This document shows, one piece after another, positions 7,374 to 11,952 of a stretch of DNA of 11,952 nt. Source of the DNA: Pseudomonadota bacterium (GTDB lineage Bacteria; Pseudomonadota; Alphaproteobacteria; Sphingomonadales; Sphingomonadaceae); the NCBI GenBank assembly GCA_023422695.1, contig JAFAGN010000123.1:1-11952 (forward strand), in the 5' to 3' direction. Below the pieces are notes generated by a model. That model searched no databases. It had not been told where the DNA came from and saw only the letters and a program-made list of their open reading frames with translations. Made by a program: the position numbers and the translations under genes. Position 1 is the first letter of the stretch. The number at the start of each line of letters is the position of its first letter.

Positions 7374-7402
7374 ATTTTAAGATAGTTTCCGGAGGTCCGC
7401 AA
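7374..7402 (-). promoter_or_regulatory. Candidate internal promoter upstream of rfbF
   Basis: On the minus strand, TTGCGG (7402-7397) and TAAAAT (7379-7374) are separated by exactly 17 bases. The -10 matches the TATAAT consensus at five of six positions; the -35 matches only the first three of TTGACA. The pair lies in the 90-base gap between the wzy stop and rfbF, in an AT-richer patch than its surroundings. It would transcribe rfbF, rfbG, the glycosyltransferase and the SDR gene. The call is by eye only. Confidence 0.45.
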
Positions 7403-7419
7403 TATTCAGACGTCCATGT

Positions 7420-8745
7420 TCAGTTTGGCGGCGCGTCCCCAAGCCGCCGTCTGGCCGGTCGCCATCGGTTGATCAACGCTGCCGGCCCGAAAATCAGTGT
7501 TAGGCCAACAAAAATCAACGCTATTTCGGCGAACTTCAAGTTCGATATCTGAAATGAGAAGATGAAGATCAAATAGACAAATACGAACACTGGATTGAAG
7601 CTCGTTCGGACGGCCAGTTTGTAAACCCAACCTGTCAGATATCCCTGCAGGAAGAAAAATGCCAAGATGCCCGGGACACCAAAGTTCATATAGCCGTTAC
7701 CGAATGTCCTCGGCGGCCATGAATTATGGGCTAAAAGTTCTAGGCTCATCGGGGGCTCGGCAAATCGGCCCAAGTAGAGATTGTAGATATAAATGCCGTC
7801 GTCCAGAGACGGCGGCGGAAGGCCTTGGTAGGATCCTGCTAGTCGGTATTTGAAATCTAAGAATATTTTTCCATACCAGAAATCATTTCTGGAGAAATGA
7901 TCAAGAACAAACAGGTAGATATCATTGTAGCTGAAATTAATGAAGTAGGACAGCGCCCCGCGCTGCTCGACCACGCCTGAAGCGTTATCGCGGATATTCA
8001 GCATCACGACAAAAATGGTCGCGCAAACTGTGATTAGGCCGAAGTTCGTGACCGAGAACAAGCGCCGATTGGGATTGATGATATAGATCGACGCCATTGC
8101 GAACAGGATGATCTGGATCGGCGTTCGCCGCCCGCCCAGGCCCGATTCAATCGCGATCACGACCAGAGTGTACAAAATGACCCACAGCAAGTGCGGCTTG
8201 CCGGTCTTCGCGTGCTGAACGGCCAGAAAGAGGATCGACAAATAGACGGCGGGAAGCTTGATGATCTGGAACACGCCGGTTCCGGATTGGAATTCGTTCT
8301 GGCTGCCGAAATTCTGGATGAAGACGCCGAGCCCCCCGACCTTTTCGATCATAAGGTACATCGCAAGGATGTAGAGGGCGAACATCAGGGCGGAAACGAA
8401 ATAGTAATTTGGCTCGAAATCGACCTTCAGCGCCGATTCCTTGCCTATTCCCCGCATCCCTCGCCCGATTCCCCACAACATGAAGGAAAAGCCGAAGGCG
8501 TAGTATAGCGCGAATTTCGGCAGGATATTGAGCAGCCCAGTTCCGTAAACGGGATAGATAAGCGATTCTTCGGGCCAAATGGCGACGACGGCATAGTGCG
8601 GGATGACTTGCAGGCCGCTGAGCAGGGCGGCGAGCTTGGCGGGATTGCGAATGAAGTTGCCGTCATCGCGCTGGAACCACGGCAACGCGTGAGCCAGGAA
8701 CAGGATGAAGCCCGATCCGATGATGGCGAGATAGCTAGTCGTCAC
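7420..8745 (-). CDS. wzy: Probable O-antigen/repeat-unit polymerase (Wzy-like)
   Basis: This is a 441-residue polytopic inner-membrane protein. Wzy proteins join lipid-linked repeat units on the periplasmic face. The sequence has about ten or more hydrophobic segments, for example around YLAIIGSGFILFLAHALPWF at the N-terminus and FVFVYLIFIFSF near the C-terminus. A hydrophilic region rich in aromatic residues and proline (GLPPPSLDDGIYIYNLYLG and HNSWPPRTFGNGYMNFG) lies between the last membrane segments, where Wzy proteins carry a large periplasmic loop. GLGGRRTPIQ also fits the family. Wzy sequences diverge widely, so the call rests on topology, length and position beside wzx. The start is GTG at 8745, 13 bases after the wzx stop, with a poor ribosome binding site. 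Its codon use looks somewhat more AT-rich than its neighbours, which is common for wzy. Confidence 0.8.
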   Translation of the reverse strand: MTTSYLAIIGSGFILFLAHALPWFQRDDGNFIRNPAKLAALLSGLQVIPHYAVVAIWPEESLIYPVYGTGLLNILPKFALYYAFGFSFMLWGIGRGMRGIGKESALKVDFEPNYYFVSALMFALYILAMYLMIEKVGGLGVFIQNFGSQNEFQSGTGVFQIIKLPAVYLSILFLAVQHAKTGKPHLLWVILYTLVVIAIESGLGGRRTPIQIILFAMASIYIINPNRRLFSVTNFGLITVCATIFVVMLNIRDNASGVVEQRGALSYFINFSYNDIYLFVLDHFSRNDFWYGKIFLDFKYRLAGSYQGLPPPSLDDGIYIYNLYLGRFAEPPMSLELLAHNSWPPRTFGNGYMNFGVPGILAFFFLQGYLTGWVYKLAVRTSFNPVFVFVYLIFIFSFQISNLKFAEIALIFVGLTLIFGPAALINRWRPARRRLGDAPPN

Positions 8746-8758
8746 TCAAAAACCCAAT

Positions 8759-10219
8759 TCAGCCTGTCTGCCCCGTACGCACCGTCCGGAGCAATCGGAT
8801 GACAACTATGAGCCAACCGATCACCAGAACGCTGCCCGTCAGCGCGGAGAGCAGTTCGCTTAGCGCCGCAAGGGTAGAAAGCGCAATCGCAATGAAGACG
8901 AGCGCCAGTACGCAGGAAATCGAACGCAGCGACAGCGAGAAGTGCAGATGGCGACGTAGCAGGAACTGATAGATCAGGAATAGCGCCGTGAAGGTCGCGA
9001 TATGCGCCATCCCGACGCCTTGCAGGCCGAAGACCGGGAGCAGCAAAGCCGACAGGCCGGCGAACGCCAGGCCTTCGAACAGCTTCATCAGAAAATAGGT
9101 GCGACCATGCGATGCGGCGAGAAGGACGAAGCCAAGCGGATAAATGGACAGCCGGAACACATCGCCAACCGCCATCAAGCGCAGGAGCGAGGCGCCCGAA
9201 ACGAACTGTTTGCTGTAGAGCATCTGGAGCACAAGGGGGCAAAAGGCGGCCAGCGCGATCATGACCGGCACCGACGCGATGCAGAGCGACTGAAGTTGCA
9301 GATTGATCGCGGCGTCGCGCGCGGAAGTATCCTCCATCTCCGCCGAAATTCGTGGGAAAAACTCGGTCGAGGTCGCGACCATCAGGAAGTTCAGATAATA
9401 GACGCCGATGGTCCAGGCGGCCGCGAAAAGGCCGACCTCGACAATCCCGAGCTCGCGCTGGATGCTGAAGCGGACGATGAATTCGCAAGCCGACAGGACC
9501 AGCGCGCTCAGCATCACATAGACGCCGAGTTTCAGCATCCCGCTGCCCGTGGTCAGATGCGGTGCAGCGGGGCGCACCCATTTCGGGAAAGCGCCGATCT
9601 TTGCGACATACCAGATGGAGTAGAATAGCAGCATGACCGGCGCCGATATCACGACGACCAAAATGGCCTGCTCGCGCCAGATCCACAGCGCCGCGACCGA
9701 AATCACGCACGACAGCAGCGCCGACATCACGGTGATCCAGCCGACCTCGGCGACACGCTGATAGCCGTTCAAGATGGCGGTCAGCGGCGCGGCGAGGATC
9801 GTCGCCACGATACCGATGCTTAGCCAGCCGGCGTCGCTCGCCAAGGCCGGCTGTTCGAGCAGGCGCAGGGCGATCGTTTCGCGCAGCAGGAAAAAGCCGC
9901 CACCGATGAGCGCCGCAAGGGCGATGCCCATCCAGACAAGCGTTTCGCTAACGCGGCGGATGCGATCTTCGTCGCGGGCGGCGCGGGCGCGAGAAATCGC
10001 GTGCGCGCCCGACTGGCGCATCCCCATGTCGCCCAGCGTCGTGGCGATGCCGGACACATTTTGCAGCAGCCCGATGACCCCGATCCCGACCGGGCCGAGC
10101 AGGACCGCGGCGAATTTCATCCGCACCAGTCCGAAGACCACGCTCAGCACCGATGCGCCGCCGAGGAGAGAGATAACCTTGAACAGACCGCGGTAGGAGT
10201 CGGTTTTATGCGCCGTCAC
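8759..10219 (-). CDS. wzx: Wzx-type polysaccharide flippase
   Basis: This is a 486-residue inner-membrane protein of the MOP superfamily (polysaccharide transporter branch). It would move the undecaprenyl-linked repeat unit from the cytoplasmic to the periplasmic face. The N-terminus carries the family-typical pattern with FKVISLLGGASVLSVVFGLV and LGPVGIGVIGLLQN, followed by GDMGMRQSGAHAIS, a loop common in O-antigen translocases. Some twelve to fourteen hydrophobic segments run through the protein, and the length is right for the family. The start is GTG at 10219, sharing four bases (GTGA) with the stop of the upstream LicD gene. The substrate cannot be told, but the presence of Wzy next door fixes the pathway type. 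Confidence 0.92.
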   Translation of the reverse strand: MTAHKTDSYRGLFKVISLLGGASVLSVVFGLVRMKFAAVLLGPVGIGVIGLLQNVSGIATTLGDMGMRQSGAHAISRARAARDEDRIRRVSETLVWMGIALAALIGGGFFLLRETIALRLLEQPALASDAGWLSIGIVATILAAPLTAILNGYQRVAEVGWITVMSALLSCVISVAALWIWREQAILVVVISAPVMLLFYSIWYVAKIGAFPKWVRPAAPHLTTGSGMLKLGVYVMLSALVLSACEFIVRFSIQRELGIVEVGLFAAAWTIGVYYLNFLMVATSTEFFPRISAEMEDTSARDAAINLQLQSLCIASVPVMIALAAFCPLVLQMLYSKQFVSGASLLRLMAVGDVFRLSIYPLGFVLLAASHGRTYFLMKLFEGLAFAGLSALLLPVFGLQGVGMAHIATFTALFLIYQFLLRRHLHFSLSLRSISCVLALVFIAIALSTLAALSELLSALTGSVLVIGWLIVVIRLLRTVRTGQTG

Positions 10220-10926
10220 GGCCGGTTTCCCGCGATGCTTTGATCATCGCGCGTATAGTCATAGTTGCGGATCGGGATTTCCCAGGATGCGCCATAACGA
10301 TCCGCCAGATAGGTCCGGCAATCGCCGGGCGCGGAGAAGTCGGCATCATAGAAGCGGACGTTGCCCAGCGGCAAAAGGCTGGATTTGCGAACCCGCGAGA
10401 TCAGCGGCTTGTGCGCGACGCGCGACGCAAGCCACGGGACGAAGGTGATCCGCCACAGCGGACGGGCGGCGATCAACAGCGATTTGATGCGGTAGGAGAG
10501 GCGGCTTCCGTGGCTCGATACATGCTCGCCCGAACCTACATTATACAGGAAATTCAGAAGGGTGGATGGATGGGTATAATGGGAATAATCGCCGATAAGG
10601 CCGTCGCCATCATCTTCGTAAAGCTTCAGATTCACCTCGACCCCGGCCGGGCTGAACAAGCCGACGCCGGTTGTCGAACGGTTGGCGACGAAGCCTTGGG
10701 CGACAAGGATGTCGATCGCCGTCCTGAGGCGCGTGTCGTGATAGGGGCAATCGATCGTACCGATGTCGATATCATTGTCCCACGCGATGAAAGCATTGTC
10801 GCGCACCGCCCCGAGCAAGGTCCCCGTATCGAGGAAATAGCCGATCCTTGCGGTATCGAGCGCAGCGGCAACCTGTTTCAGCGCGTCGAGCCAAAGACGG
10901 TCTTTGGGAGAGATATCGGTGGTCAT
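10216..10926 (-). CDS. LicD-family phospho/phosphonate-transferase
   Basis: This is a 236-residue nucleotidyltransferase-fold protein of the LicD family. LicD proteins move a phospho-substituent from a CDP- or CMP-activated donor to a sugar; LicD itself uses CDP-choline. The diagnostic segment runs from residue 30: GTLLGAVRDNAFIAWDNDIDI, with acidic residues D50, D52 and D54 expected to bind metal. VNLKLYEDD follows. Next to a probable phosphonoacetaldehyde reductase, the donor may be a CMP-phosphonate rather than CDP-choline; this is inference. The frame is open far upstream (to 11460) but that part is out-of-frame reading of the dehydrogenase gene. I place the start at ATG 10926, giving MTTDISPKDRLW, eight bases after the dehydrogenase stop. 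Its stop overlaps the GTG of wzx. Confidence 0.82.
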   Translation of the reverse strand: MTTDISPKDRLWLDALKQVAAALDTARIGYFLDTGTLLGAVRDNAFIAWDNDIDIGTIDCPYHDTRLRTAIDILVAQGFVANRSTTGVGLFSPAGVEVNLKLYEDDGDGLIGDYSHYTHPSTLLNFLYNVGSGEHVSSHGSRLSYRIKSLLIAARPLWRITFVPWLASRVAHKPLISRVRKSSLLPLGNVRFYDADFSAPGDCRTYLADRYGASWEIPIRNYDYTRDDQSIAGNRP

Positions 10927-10934
10927 CGGGCGAC

Positions 10935-11952
10935 CTATTGCGCGAGGCTGGCGTCGAGCAGCCGCAGGAGGCGTGACTGGTCGAGCGGCAGAATGAAATT
11001 GTCGCTGCGGCCCGGGGTCACCATTTGGCCCGTCAGCGCCTTTACCGCATCGGGCGCTGCTACCGCGGCCTGCCATTGGCGGCGGACCGCCGGCAGCCCC
11101 AATATATGATCGAGATGCCGCATCATAGCGGCCGCGTCGGCATATCCGGCCAGCGCGGAGATTTGATCGAGGACATCGGGACGTTCGGCGAGCACGTCGG
11201 CGACGACCGCCTTCATCGTGAAGGCGCAGGCGATCCCGTGGGGCAGGTCGAAATGCGCGGTGAGCGGGTAGGAGATCGAATGGCAGATCGCCGTCCGCGT
11301 CTGGCTGATGCACAATCCCGCCAGCAGGCTGGCCTCGGCCATGCGGCTGCGCGCATCGATATCGGTCAGGTCGTCGGCGAGGGCGGCCAGCGCGTCGAGC
11401 CCCTGCTGGATTGCAAGCCCCGCGAGCCGGAGAGTGTAGGGCGATGCATTGCGATTCCACGCCGATTCAAACGCCTGGTTCAACGCATCGAGCCCTGTCG
11501 CGATCGTAACATCTTCGGGCAGGGCGAGCGTCAGCGCCGGATCGACGATTGCGGTCGCCGGATAGAGCGACGCATGGGCAAGCGAGAGCTTTTTGCGCGC
11601 GGCATGATCCCAGATCGTCGCAAACGGTGTCACCTCGGCGCCGGTCCCGGATGTGGTTGGAATGGCATGGATCGGGGGGCAGGAGAGGGCAGCCAGAATA
11701 TCTGGCCGACCGATGATGTCGCGCAGCGGCAACCCTTCGCGGGCACAGGCGATAAGCGCCGAGATTGCCTTTGCGGAATCCATCGCCGATCCGCCGCCGA
11801 AGCCGATGATCGCACGGACGTCGGCAAGGCTGGGTTGGTTGGCCAGCGCGGTGAAATCGGCGATCCCCGGGTTGGCCTGGACTTTGTCGAACCAGATCGT
11901 GCCGGCGCGCGCGGCGATCGGGCCGAGGAGGGCGTCCTGTTCGAACTGGCTA
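10935..11952 (-). CDS. Iron-type alcohol dehydrogenase, probable phosphonoacetaldehyde reductase (partial)
   Basis: At least 338 residues are in the window; the N-terminus lies beyond the right edge (the frame stays open to 11951). It belongs to the group III, metal-dependent alcohol dehydrogenases. The NAD-binding motif GFGGGSAMDSAK is encoded at about 11769-11804. PTTSGTGAEVTPFATIWD and GLDALNQAFESAWNRNASP resemble the branch that reduces phosphonoacetaldehyde to 2-hydroxyethylphosphonate (PhpC-like) more than ordinary alcohol dehydrogenases; this is from memory of the family. Metal ligands expected from FucO-type enzymes are present at D (11487-11489) and at histidines encoded at 11280-11282 and 11238-11240. 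The fourth, normally histidine, is glutamine here (11475-11477). The LicD gene follows eight bases later. Another aldehyde substrate is possible; genes to the right would decide. Confidence 0.8.
   Translation of the reverse strand, partial: SQFEQDALLGPIAARAGTIWFDKVQANPGIADFTALANQPSLADVRAIIGFGGGSAMDSAKAISALIACAREGLPLRDIIGRPDILAALSCPPIHAIPTTSGTGAEVTPFATIWDHAARKKLSLAHASLYPATAIVDPALTLALPEDVTIATGLDALNQAFESAWNRNASPYTLRLAGLAIQQGLDALAALADDLTDIDARSRMAEASLLAGLCISQTRTAICHSISYPLTAHFDLPHGIACAFTMKAVVADVLAERPDVLDQISALAGYADAAAMMRHLDHILGLPAVRRQWQAAVAAPDAVKALTGQMVTPGRSDNFILPLDQSRLLRLLDASLAQ

Noticed and set aside
8742..9710. Long 322-codon open frame on the minus strand
   Set aside because: It is an alternate frame of wzx with arginine- and proline-rich, low-complexity text; wzx itself has the membrane segments and family motifs.
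10927..11460. Upstream extension of the LicD frame by 178 codons
   Set aside because: It overlaps the dehydrogenase gene, whose frame carries clear motifs. The extension is arginine- and proline-rich shadow reading, and the LicD domain starts properly at ATG 10926.

Overview
The window holds part of a surface-polysaccharide (O-antigen or capsule type) biosynthesis locus from a high-GC Gram-negative bacterium. Protein style, frequent GTG starts and codon use suggest an alphaproteobacterium, perhaps a sphingomonad, but nothing here fixes the genus. All eleven supported genes lie on the minus strand, so the locus reads from right to left. They are tightly packed, with 4-base stop/start overlaps or 1 to 13 base gaps, except for two larger gaps of about 90 and 85 bases.

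Block 1 (10216-11952 and beyond the right edge): an iron-type alcohol dehydrogenase that best fits phosphonoacetaldehyde reductase, cut by the window edge, followed by a LicD-family transferase. Together they suggest that the glycan carries a phosphonate such as 2-hydroxyethylphosphonate. The enzymes that would make and activate the phosphonate should lie further right, outside the window. Block 2 (7420-10219): the Wzx-type flippase and a probable Wzy-type polymerase, which indicate a Wzx/Wzy-dependent, lipid-linked repeat-unit pathway.

Block 3 (3334-7329), behind a plausible internal promoter: glucose-1-phosphate cytidylyltransferase, CDP-glucose 4,6-dehydratase, a GT4 glycosyltransferase and an SDR epimerase/reductase. 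These would make a CDP-4-keto-6-deoxyglucose-derived sugar and perhaps attach it. A run of ten identical bases sits near the 3' end of the SDR gene. Block 4 (690-3248), after an 85-base gap: a WbpG-type N-acetyl sugar amidotransferase with dedicated HisH and HisF paralogues, the known ammonia-delivery module for turning an acetamido group into an acetamidino group. This HisF lacks the catalytic aspartate of true histidine-pathway HisF.

The left 689 bases contain no gene I can name. They hold protein-like stretches in two frames that may be a decayed gene. Overall, the window predicts a polymer combining an amidine-bearing sugar, a CDP-derived 6-deoxyhexose and a phosphonate or phospho-substituent. 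I do not recall this combination as a described system; that judgement is inference and would need a search.
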